This document shows, piece after piece, positions 46,501 to 52,631 of a DNA stretch of 64,000 bases. Both the position numbers and the translations under genes were made by a program. Position 1 is the stretch's first letter, and each line of letters starts with the position of its first letter. The notes below the pieces were generated by a model. The model saw only the letters and a list, made by a program, of their open reading frames with translations, ran no database searches and had not been told where the DNA came from. This DNA comes from JAUMBM01 sp964441755. Its GTDB lineage: Bacteria > Bacteroidota > Bacteroidia > Chitinophagales > Saprospiraceae. The stretch covers positions 1 to 64,000 of the forward strand of contig CAYTVG010000002.1 of NCBI GenBank assembly GCA_964441755.1, given 5' to 3'.

Positions 46501-46616
46501 TGTATGATCTGCTGCCCGCTGAGCGTATGAATACACACCAGACTTTGCAGCAGAAAGAGGATGTAGCGGAGGTACAGACCCGCCGCTTGATTTGGTATAA
46601 CAGAATGTATAGACAC
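40566..46616 (-). CDS. Giant SprB-repeat surface protein with P, MAM and T9SS sorting domains
   Basis: A 2,016-residue exported protein starting at GTG. Order of parts: signal peptide (about 10-35); proprotein-convertase P domain (75-210); fibronectin-like module (212-310); MAM-like lectin/adhesion domain (318-492); a calcium-binding MopE-like DADGDGYG segment with paired cysteines (505-570); an Ig-like region (585-750); about 15 SprB-type repeats of 70-85 residues (755-1925) with the recurring core GGxxPYxxxW...LxxGxYxxxVxDxxGC; and a T9SS sorting domain (1927-2016, SLFPNPNQG). SprB is the gliding adhesin of Flavobacterium, but a motility role here is only a possibility. Confidence 0.88.
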   Translation of the reverse strand: MSIHSVIPNQAAGLYLRYILFLLQSLVCIHTLSGQQIIQLSNPSACQLGIPLADYSCPDDPALNYYEPNRFQISVTDAPGGILGVDVALTEVRLILSHEWVSDVNIRLISPGGTSAQLIQNAGGREDHFGDPDDTTCSAYTRLRVYACQPISSGVPPFLDGSYRATEDLWLFNDGNTDPRGVWQLLICDDLPGESGVLEFVELVFEPIACQPLEQLLVVGIDSTTVEFGFGASDACGDVLIELGPPGFTPGDGALPGTGGSVYTFNTVCDGLVLQGLAAERSFDAYARRYCPQTDSYSANTCGLRFSTLCQPPPTTSVETFDEWLLCAPVCTAACPQNEGQWRNVQQGDQFDWITYSGPTPSAPLTGPSADVGGNGKYLYIEANGSGCAQGSTAWLLSGCYQLDKQGSDRCHLSFNFHMSGINTGQLALQVSADGGFNWTTLWQRAGNQGNQWRKVYIDLSAYSDGQLLQFRFAGRKGNGIYGDIALDNIVIHGSHYLGYPDQRFYVDADGDGYGWAGDAGILSCLETPPTGFSANNLDCNDHPVNGSGINPAAAEIPCNSIDENCNNAQVNDDIFLPSPTVTADTICSGEAPLICATPISDAFIIWYGEAEGSESYLDFADCISPVLPPNETPFPQVYRFYAEQTNFSCTSGQRTETIVVVNPAPRPAATGITVCTGDIYQPGTININDDNLTGGTVSSWHSALPATADNRLADNITITADRDTAFYFLMTNPQGCQQEGFATIGLKALPTISFSPADSFSLCRQASVLLEASATGSTAPYTYSWDDGSTGATRLVTAATIGQTTRYSLTVTDSEGCQNSAAASVLTTNSIDSVRVFTQAVSACEGTDGSILVVPLNGFPPFSYTWLSANGDSGTGIFTEDTLRLSGLRQGSYRITITDALSTQCSVRLRGIRVQGPGFLLSEHDLTTPGCYGANNGSICLNVSGSNNLTYLWSNGATTACVDNLSAGPYQVTISNGACTTIETFELDEPPPLQLSAVGRNPACPGEATGQLTASAAGGTAPYIYSWNTGQQSRVLTNIPQGLYTVQVSDARGCLRLEEVLLTDPAALTISVDTFISPGCADELTGLMRVSGSGGMPPYRFFWPGETEGALQTQLAAGTYALSMTDQNGCTHSDSLLLPEPSPLVLTLTTVTQPSCQGRDDGQMQVLAQGGTPPYTYLFNEQPADGSMITALGPGNYSVQAIDSRECRSNTITQPLAYASNLQLAVDSQSPYCLGRSDGWLSVNVEGGLSPYNFSWEDGSSQAQRQSLSAGSYPLSVTDQRGCQLDTIIDLPAPQAFSVSVIATQPSCHNAADGLINTLFSGGGSGLISYQWNDGGQQAQRSGLGAGSYQLTISDEIGCRYISDTLLLQNPPPLRFSTVDIVDNLCSGGATGGLELALSGGAPPYNFYWVHNGQTTPVLDGLASGSYRVLAGDSRGCVKDTSFFVGSPDPLLVQLQLQGNSNCTDTSAVSVSAVTTGGVPPYSFQWNSGDTSQTLVDPVQGDYTLTVTDANQCHIEAGSIKVRERIPPLLLDTFSIAAVSCFGRQDASLTAQVSGGSGLYRYHFSAGLADSIRRTTYTLAGLPHSSVYSVTITDLVSGCSVQAEREAIQPLPLYITRDSVRAVDCAGGSNGAIFVSIYGGTAPYTTVWTNNQGDTVSLAQQLMQAADTTYTLWVSDAKGCNVSMTDSSLYTLGIPIELVDSLTLLRSPACRFEPTGSIDLFIQGGQPPYQYTWSNGQITEDLINIPAGSYQLTVTDQAGCRRVFAPIELTQPLTLLTILSQQNNISCSGLADGHLAVTATGGIPPYTFSWLRNGQLLPSESGTTLSPLSAANYAVIVVDTNGCMRTRAFNITEPAPLTVNIVQIPGLPDSLYADVSGGTPPYTFSWSNGAVADRIGGLSAGDYSLTVVDANDCPAQADILVAVTSLSFISRETISLFPNPNQGSFWLRSGEKIAETGMLELKIYALSGQCVFRQKLTNPGTQAIYIDTGGLQAGMYQLSITSETLSAQTKLLIYR

Positions 46617-46636
46617 GCCTTTTTGCTAGTTACTTA

Positions 46637-46644
46637 CAAAAATA
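46637..46644 (-). promoter_or_regulatory. -7 promoter element of the SprB-repeat gene (TATTTTTG)
   Basis: An exact TAnnTTTG match on the minus strand, 20 bases before the GTG start at 46616. Confidence 0.45.
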
Positions 46645-46778
46645 GTTTTTTCTACTAAGCTAAGAAAGGAGAACAACGGTATATTTATCAACCCGCGGGA
46701 GATCGCTGTATTCGTTTAGGGATTGTAAACGTATACCGGGTACTTTTTTACAGAGCTGACGCCGATTTTTTTACAGGC

Positions 46779-46979
46779 TTACGCCTTTTTTTGCCACATA
46801 GCGCCTGCCATGCCCCCTAAATCATAAAAACGCGGGAGCAATTCTTCGTTTACCACCGGCAACATTTTCTCAAGACGCTCCACGTAGCCGTGAGCCTGCA
46901 GACTTATAGTTTTGTCCGTGCCTGGTAAAAAAACGAATAAGGAATTTGGAAAAACATATAATAATCTATATATTTGCAT
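46779..46979 (-). CDS. Doubtful 66-codon open frame, possible gene remnant
   Basis: It encodes 66 residues. The N-terminal third is hydrophobic. The C-terminal part (RLEKMLPVVNEELLPRFYDL and a GGMAGAMW tail) looks protein-like and could be the end of a decayed gene. I do not recognise a family. The start codon overlaps the plus-strand promoter at 46945-46976, and no minus-strand promoter was found, so expression is doubtful. Confidence 0.25.
   Translation of the reverse strand: MQIYRLLYVFPNSLFVFLPGTDKTISLQAHGYVERLEKMLPVVNEELLPRFYDLGGMAGAMWQKKA
46945..46976 (+). promoter_or_regulatory. Canonical promoter upstream of the FabG-like gene (TTTG-N20-TATATTTG)
   Basis: -33 TTTG at 46945-46948, a 20-base spacer and -7 TATATTTG at 46969-46976: a full consensus match. 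The next plus-strand gene starts at 47219, which implies a leader of roughly 235 nt or a separate small RNA. Confidence 0.65.
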
Positions 46980-47218
46980 AGGATTCTTTCGGAATGCGTT
47001 TTTCGCCAGCTAAATGTTTAGTCAGCCTGTATAAATAACATTGTAAATAATTTTTTTTCAGTTGATTAGGCGATTTAGTTGCTTTAGAATGGATCTTAGT
47101 CAATGGCATTGACCTTTCGGCGCGTAACGGGTGTTTTCGTAAGGATAAGAGATCAGGGTGTAAATTGCAGCCAATTCAACGAAATCATCGTTCACTTTTT
47201 TACTTACAACAAAGAGTT

Positions 47219-47962
47219 ATGGACCGACTTAAAGGCAGAGTAGCCATTGTCACCGGAGGTGCCAGCGGAATAGGCAAAGCAACGGTTATTCGTTTTCTGG
47301 AGGAAGGCGCTCGCGTAGCTATCTGGGATATTGACCAGCACAAAGCGGAAGCTTTGTCGGAGTCAGTGGGTGCCGGACCTGATCGGCTGCAGTTTTTTCA
47401 GGTAAATACGGCTGATCTCGCAGCCTGCGAAGCAGCTGCGAAAGGGGTTAGCGACGCTTTTGGGAAAATTGATATCCTGATCAACAACGCAGGGATTACG
47501 CGCGATGCTACCATGCGCAAGATTACTACTGAGCAGTGGGATCAGGTGATAGCTGTCAACCTCACAGGGGTATTCAATTGCGTTAAAGCTATCCATCCTT
47601 ACATGCTGGAGGGAGGCTACGGCCGCATCATCACCGCTTCCTCAATCGTAGGTCTAACGGGCAATTTTGGGCAGACGAACTATGCAGCTACGAAGGCGGG
47701 CGTGATCGGTATGACCAAGGTGTGGGCGCGGGAGTTTGGCCGTAAGGGTATTACTGCCAATGCGGTTGCTCCGGGTTTTATCAATACTGAGATGATGTCA
47801 ACCATCCCCGATCATGTACTGGATACTTTCCGCGAGCGTACACCGGTAGGGCGTTTGGGAGAGTCTGTTGAGGTGGCCAATTTGTATGTGTTCTTGTCTT
47901 CAGAGGAAGCTGCCTATATCAACGGTACTACCATCAGTATCGACGGAGGCCTGGTGCTGTAA
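47219..47962 (+). CDS. SDR-family 3-oxoacyl-ACP / acetoacetyl-CoA reductase (FabG-like)
   Basis: A 247-residue classical short-chain dehydrogenase. It has the TGGASGIG cofactor motif (12-19), NNAG (89-92), Asn114, Ser141/142 and the catalytic YAATK (Tyr155, Lys159). The family pattern VNLTGVFNCVKA and the C-terminal SIDGG are typical of FabG and PhaB. Asp37 after strand 2 (WDID) suggests NADH rather than NADPH. The ATG at 47219 gives the standard N-terminus. No fatty-acid or PHA genes adjoin it, so the in vivo substrate is open. Confidence 0.88.
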   Translation: MDRLKGRVAIVTGGASGIGKATVIRFLEEGARVAIWDIDQHKAEALSESVGAGPDRLQFFQVNTADLAACEAAAKGVSDAFGKIDILINNAGITRDATMRKITTEQWDQVIAVNLTGVFNCVKAIHPYMLEGGYGRIITASSIVGLTGNFGQTNYAATKAGVIGMTKVWAREFGRKGITANAVAPGFINTEMMSTIPDHVLDTFRERTPVGRLGESVEVANLYVFLSSEEAAYINGTTISIDGGLVL

Positions 47963-48328
47963 GCTTGCTACTGCGCCACTTGTATGATTGATCGTTTTGT
48001 TGTGTGCAGATGCCTCGTGGCTTCTGCCATACACAAGGAAATATACATTAATCTCTTGCGGGAGATTGGTCGTCCGCAGCGGCTGTAGTCAAACAGGCTG
48101 GTGTGTCCGGTTTTTTGATTATTCTGCAAAGACGGCTGTTTTGGAGCGTATTCGGGATTTTTTGCCGCAGGTAAAAGGATTTTCCGGTGTTTTGGGTTTT
48201 GAAGGGCTATAGCCGATGCTGTATGTCTGTATGAATCTGATAATCAAATGAAAATAAACTACCTGGGCTCGGTAAGAAAATCCCGAATATGTTCTTAGCT
48301 TGTTTCAGACGAGTAAATCAAAGCCATT
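47963..48328. other. Intergenic region with a spaced inverted repeat
   Basis: 366 bases. A plus-strand open frame (47988-48212) has a composition unlike its neighbours and no recognisable motif, so it is not called. A 13-base perfect inverted repeat (48149-48161 and 48277-48289) lies 39 bases upstream of the next gene. Confidence 0.5.
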
Positions 48329-49771
48329 ATGCGCAGCAAACTTCAGAAATTCACCGAATTTGCGGGCAGTCTACTGCCTCATGAAACCGAGTTTCTTCTA
48401 CACTCCCAGCGTTTTGAAGACGAAGTGAAGCTGGGTATTCTCGAGCGGGTCAATGACAATAGCCACCGCCTGAGGGATGGAGAAATCTATGACGAAGAGA
48501 TCGATAAGCGCAAGTATTCTCATCTCAAAAATTGGGTGGTCGAGCGCCTCGACGCAATCGATGTCGATCAGCAGTTCAACTGGATGTGCGAAATGGAGAA
48601 GCGCATCATGACTGATAATATCGATCCGGCCGAGGAAAAAGTGTTGCTCAAGAAGATCCGGGAGTTTGGTCTGCCTGTTTTTTACTTTACTAAGTTTTAC
48701 GAGCTGGTCGAAACTTACCGACATTTTTTGCTGATTCGCCTCCGATATGACGACCATCGCCTGGTCGATGAATTCCTGAAGGATTATCATCAGGCTTACC
48801 AGCGTTCTAAACAAATCAGCGAGCAAATTCATACAGCTACAGCCGATATCATCAACCAGTTTGCTACCACCGAAACAGGCGAAACGCGCCAGTGGGAGGA
48901 TTGGCTTATCGATGTGTTTTATGATGATACGCTGGACGGACTCAATCGCTACCTGGCCCTGGTCCGCCTTACTTTTCTTTACCTCAACTATCGCAAACTC
49001 GACCAGCTTCGCGATAAGTACGACTATCTCGATAATCAGTTCCGTCAAGGGCAGTATTATTCTAAGCGGCTGTTGCTCAATTATTATCACAACCGAATGT
49101 TGCTGCACACCAAGTGCAAAGAGTTCGATCAGGCGATATACTACGGCTATCTGTCTATCCGCCAAAAGAACAATGATTATCTCTTGTATGTCAACAACCT
49201 GAGTGGTGTGTTGCTTCGACAGCGACGGGTGGAGGAAGCTATGGAGGTGCTGCGGACAGCACTGCCTGACATGAAGTCCAGCAAAAATTATTTTAATAAA
49301 ATTGGCTACGTATCTTTTTACGTGCATACGCTCAACCTGTCGGCTAAGGCGCGCAATGCAGAAAACTATGCAGAGGCCTTCCTGCAGGCCTATCGGCAGG
49401 AAATCATTAAGTACCGCTGGCATCTTTTTTTCACCGCCTACTTACAGTCGCTGTTGATGCAGGATAAATATGCCAAAGCGCTGCGGACAATCAGAAAGTT
49501 CAAGCTGCTCGAGCGTGAAAAACGCTACCGCAAACATGGCAGCCATCTACCCTCCATCCTTTGGTACCAACTGATTTGTGAGTACAAGGAGGGTATGCTC
49601 ACCCGTCAGCAGCTTCAGCAACGCATACAACAACAGCTTCGCGAATCGGTTGAAGATGGCGATAATCAAGCCAATCTAAAGGATCTCATTCGGGAAGTTC
49701 GAAATTATGTTCCTGATATACTTCGAGGTCTGGAGGAAAACAGCGTGGGGCTGCTGGTCGCAGCTGGCTAA
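48329..49771 (+). CDS. Helical-repeat protein of unknown function
   Basis: A 480-residue soluble protein that I do not recognise. It has no signal peptide or membrane span and is rich in charged and aromatic residues. The second half (about 200-440) shows helix-turn-helix spacing like TPR units (for example AIYYGYLSIRQKNNDYLLYV and EEAMEVLRTAL), suggesting an alpha-solenoid scaffold. The first half may be a separate helical domain. It is monocistronic and ends at a 42-nt palindromic terminator. Confidence 0.75.
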   Translation: MRSKLQKFTEFAGSLLPHETEFLLHSQRFEDEVKLGILERVNDNSHRLRDGEIYDEEIDKRKYSHLKNWVVERLDAIDVDQQFNWMCEMEKRIMTDNIDPAEEKVLLKKIREFGLPVFYFTKFYELVETYRHFLLIRLRYDDHRLVDEFLKDYHQAYQRSKQISEQIHTATADIINQFATTETGETRQWEDWLIDVFYDDTLDGLNRYLALVRLTFLYLNYRKLDQLRDKYDYLDNQFRQGQYYSKRLLLNYYHNRMLLHTKCKEFDQAIYYGYLSIRQKNNDYLLYVNNLSGVLLRQRRVEEAMEVLRTALPDMKSSKNYFNKIGYVSFYVHTLNLSAKARNAENYAEAFLQAYRQEIIKYRWHLFFTAYLQSLLMQDKYAKALRTIRKFKLLEREKRYRKHGSHLPSILWYQLICEYKEGMLTRQQLQQRIQQQLRESVEDGDNQANLKDLIREVRNYVPDILRGLEENSVGLLVAAG

Positions 49772-49785
49772 GCTGCTACAAGGCG

Positions 49786-49827
49786 AAAGGGGGCCTGCAA
49801 TTTGTGCACAAATTGCAGGCCCCCTTT
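49786..49827. terminator. 42-nt perfect palindromic terminator
   Basis: A perfect palindrome centred at 49806/49807 with AAA before it and TTTT at its 3' side, between the convergent helical-repeat gene and the lipase gene. It can act on both strands. Confidence 0.88.
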
Positions 49828-49867
49828 TGTTTGTTGAATCACTGGCCACTTTCTGCGGCAGTGATGT

Positions 49868-51307
49868 CTAGTCCGGTTGCACAATCAGCTTTCTGCTGGC
49901 AATCCCTTGCTCGCCTGCAATCCGCACTACATATATGCCGGCCGGCAGGCCTGTAAGGTCAACTACCTGCGATGACGATTGCTGCGGAACAAAGCTGACA
50001 AGTCTGCCCTGCTGGTCGTAAATAGCTATAGCAACCTCTCCTTCAATTCCCTGCAGGTACATGAATTTCCCTGCCGGATTAGGATACAACTGCAGTGCTG
50101 CCATAGCCGGTGATTCAGTGAGTCCAACTTGTATGTCCTGAAATCCGGCAAAGAACAGAATGGTAGCCGTGACAGCAGGCTGTACACATTGCCCGTGGTT
50201 GGCCGTCGGGTTCAGATTGGCTGAATCAAAGTTGGGCGGCGTATAAGTACGCATTACCGAGTCTGCAAGCACACTGTTGCGGTAAGGCACCTGGTCATCA
50301 GCCTGGCAATAGAAAAGCCGTGTGGGTGCCCCCGGACCCCAGTCATATACGTCATTGTCTCTGAGTGACTGCAGCAGTGGATGATTGGCAGGCTGCTCTG
50401 TTTCCAGAATGCTTACTATGCTGTCCTGCAACATATTGCGGGCCACGGAAGCACCTGTATTCTGGGTGAGTGCAATAATCAACTCAAGATTCAGCGCCGT
50501 CAACGATATCTGTCGGTTGTAGTAGGACTGAATGAGAGGCACGTAGGCAGGTTTGAATACGGACTCTATGTTGTCATAAATCTGGTATACATAGTTGTAA
50601 GACAAGAATGTATTGGGAACATAAGCAGGGTAGAAGTAGGGCGTAGTCGTGAGAATGCGCTCCTTCATAATCTGACTAATGCTGTAGGGACCAGACAAAT
50701 GCGCCGCAGCTGTCACGGAAAATTCATCGGCATGGTTGGCTTCAATTTCGCGGTGCAGAGCCGCTGCTGCATGACCTCCCTGTGAGTAGCCCGTAATGAA
50801 AAGCTGGTCGTTGACATCTATATTCATCGAAGGTGCATGCGCTTTACAGGCGCGAAGCATGTCAAGCGCAGCAGACGCCTCCGTAGCAGCATGGACATAA
50901 GGGTGGAATCCGCGGGACTCGCCCAGCCCCAGATAGTCAGGAGCCAGTGAAACATAGCCCAAACCACCAAAGATGGCGGCAATCTCCCAGTCGGCCCGCA
51001 ACTCGGAAGGTACATCCGTCGGTCCGCTCACCGTTCCGTGCTGGTACACCAGCATGGGATAGCGGCTCGATTGCGGACGCACAGGCACGACCAGCAGGCC
51101 GGAGGCCGTATCCGGCTGGCCAAAAGCATCGGGCGTCGTGTAGGTTACTTTGTAAAGCTCAACTCCGTTTTGGATGATGGCTCCGTAAAGCGTCTGCATC
51201 TGTGTCAGTGATCGGTTGCCCTTGCTCACTACGCTGACAATCTGCTGGCTCATTACAGGCTGCATACAAGTCAGCAGGAGAAAAAACAAGAGGTAATAAT
51301 ACTTCAT
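49868..51307 (-). CDS. Secreted alpha/beta-hydrolase (lipase/esterase) with T9SS sorting signal
   Basis: A 479-residue exported hydrolase. Signal peptide 1-20 (ending PVMSQ). The alpha/beta-hydrolase core has the oxyanion-region YQHGTVSG (88-95) and the nucleophile elbow GYSQGG (Ser175), in the style of bacterial secretory lipases. The last 80 residues are a T9SS sorting domain (QLYPNPAGK ... LPAGIYVVRI). The ATG at 51307 places the signal peptide at the very start; the ATG at 51337 adds 10 residues. It follows the GSCFA gene by 36 bases on the same strand. Confidence 0.88.
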   Translation of the reverse strand: MKYYYLLFFLLLTCMQPVMSQQIVSVVSKGNRSLTQMQTLYGAIIQNGVELYKVTYTTPDAFGQPDTASGLLVVPVRPQSSRYPMLVYQHGTVSGPTDVPSELRADWEIAAIFGGLGYVSLAPDYLGLGESRGFHPYVHAATEASAALDMLRACKAHAPSMNIDVNDQLFITGYSQGGHAAAALHREIEANHADEFSVTAAAHLSGPYSISQIMKERILTTTPYFYPAYVPNTFLSYNYVYQIYDNIESVFKPAYVPLIQSYYNRQISLTALNLELIIALTQNTGASVARNMLQDSIVSILETEQPANHPLLQSLRDNDVYDWGPGAPTRLFYCQADDQVPYRNSVLADSVMRTYTPPNFDSANLNPTANHGQCVQPAVTATILFFAGFQDIQVGLTESPAMAALQLYPNPAGKFMYLQGIEGEVAIAIYDQQGRLVSFVPQQSSSQVVDLTGLPAGIYVVRIAGEQGIASRKLIVQPD

Positions 51308-51343
51308 GCTTGGTTTTTTATTTGGTAAAACATTCATTTTTTA

Positions 51344-52345
51344 TTAAGGTTTACTGATTAATTGTGAATGTAAGATATTTTCTTCGGATGTCAACGACAG
51401 AAAGGGGTGTTTTTCCTGCAGGGCATATAGTTTTTGTAATTGTTGGGTTACAAATTGCTGATGGGCAGGGGTTTCGGGAAAAAAAGGCCTGTGCGCCACG
51501 GCCGCCCGCAGGGCTGACAGCTGGCCGCACAGCTGCTGCGTTTTTTCGGAAAAAAAGGCTCGCGCAAAGCGCTCGCAAATGAGCCTGACCGCCAAAGGCG
51601 AAGGGTGGGTAAGATCGGTATCATAGTAGCGATAGTCTCTGAGTTCGTCCAACAGGATTTCGTAGGACGGGAAGTAGTATGCGTGTTGCAGTTGCCCGCA
51701 CAATGTATCTATGGTTAGTAGCAGGCTGGCCTTACTTCTTTGATTTTCAATCAGCCCTTCCCGAAGGTGACGCACAGGGCTGAGCGTGAAGACGACCTGC
51801 AGGTCGGGCCGAAGGCTTCGTACGCGCCCGATGGCCGTCTGCAGCAGCTTCGCATTGTCCGCAGGGCTGTACCTGCGCCGCTCAAAGCGGCTGCCCGCCT
51901 GCTTGTGGCAATTGATAACCACCTGCCCTTCGGGCATGAGCGTGTAGGTGTTGGCTGTCCCAAGGGTGATGATCAGTACTTTTGCCTGCTGCAAAAAAGT
52001 GTGTGCCGCGGAGAGCTGCCGGTTGATGATGTCAAGTGCTGCAGCCCGATCGGGATGCGCATACCTGCTGTGAAAATCAAAATGCCGCCAGACATCCTGC
52101 ACACAGAATAATTCACTGGCCTCATACGGCTTACCGTCCGCAATCCGCTCCAACACAACTGCTACAGCCGCAGGCTGATATACTATGCCGAATGGATTGA
52201 AGCACACGGGAAAGTGATTTTCTGACAGGTAGTTGCCAATGTGTTCGACAAAGCAGGAGCCCAGACAAAGGACGGGCGTCTGGTGGTCGATGGTAAAGGG
52301 GTACAACGTCTCGGGGACGGTCGTTTGCAGTGGTATTTCTTTCAT
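51344..52345 (-). CDS. GSCFA domain protein
   Basis: A 333-residue protein of the GSCFA family, an SGNH-hydrolase-like group common in Bacteroidota. The name-giving motif is near residue 29 (LGSCFVEHIGNYL), followed by NPFGIVY, ITLGTANTY and LSPVRHLREG, where SGNH enzymes place catalytic and oxyanion residues. There is no signal peptide. The activity (esterase or acyltransferase) is unproven. The ATG at 52345 is preferred over the one at 52366. It is probably co-transcribed with the lipase 36 bases downstream. Confidence 0.85.
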   Translation of the reverse strand: MKEIPLQTTVPETLYPFTIDHQTPVLCLGSCFVEHIGNYLSENHFPVCFNPFGIVYQPAAVAVVLERIADGKPYEASELFCVQDVWRHFDFHSRYAHPDRAAALDIINRQLSAAHTFLQQAKVLIITLGTANTYTLMPEGQVVINCHKQAGSRFERRRYSPADNAKLLQTAIGRVRSLRPDLQVVFTLSPVRHLREGLIENQRSKASLLLTIDTLCGQLQHAYYFPSYEILLDELRDYRYYDTDLTHPSPLAVRLICERFARAFFSEKTQQLCGQLSALRAAVAHRPFFPETPAHQQFVTQQLQKLYALQEKHPFLSLTSEENILHSQLISKP

Positions 52346-52631
52346 CGTTTCTTCAGGCCCGGCCAAGGCTTGTATTAATCTGATAGCAAGATAGTGTATT
52401 TTTTACTGCTGTCAAAAGACCGCTGTTGGGGGGGGTATGCGTCCTGTGCTTGCCAATATGTATAGCCAGCCCGGGCTGGTGCAAAATCGGGAAAACCTGT
52501 GTGAAAAAATATGATCCCGGGCCCGGGGACACCCCCCCGGACACATTATTGCAGCAGATTGGGGGCTATCTTTCCGTCATGTGGCCAATAAATCTGTCAA
52601 TTGGCTTATTTTAGGGCTCAAAATACGGGTT

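Larger units (their letters stand above)
46617..47218. other. Long divergent intergenic region with two promoters
   Basis: 602 bases without a secure gene. It holds the minus-strand promoter of the SprB gene (46637-46644) and a canonical plus-strand promoter (46945-46976) whose transcript would have a leader of about 235 nt before the FabG-like gene. A minus-strand open frame at 46779-46979 is listed separately as doubtful. Confidence 0.6.

Noticed and set aside
47988..48212. 74-codon plus-strand frame after the FabG-like gene
   Set aside because: Amino-acid composition unlike neighbours, no promoter, no recognisable motif.
48398..49423. 341-codon open frame antisense to the helical-repeat gene
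   Set aside because: The plus-strand gene has a normal start and its own terminator. The antisense product is hydrophobic and low in complexity, as expected for a shadow frame.
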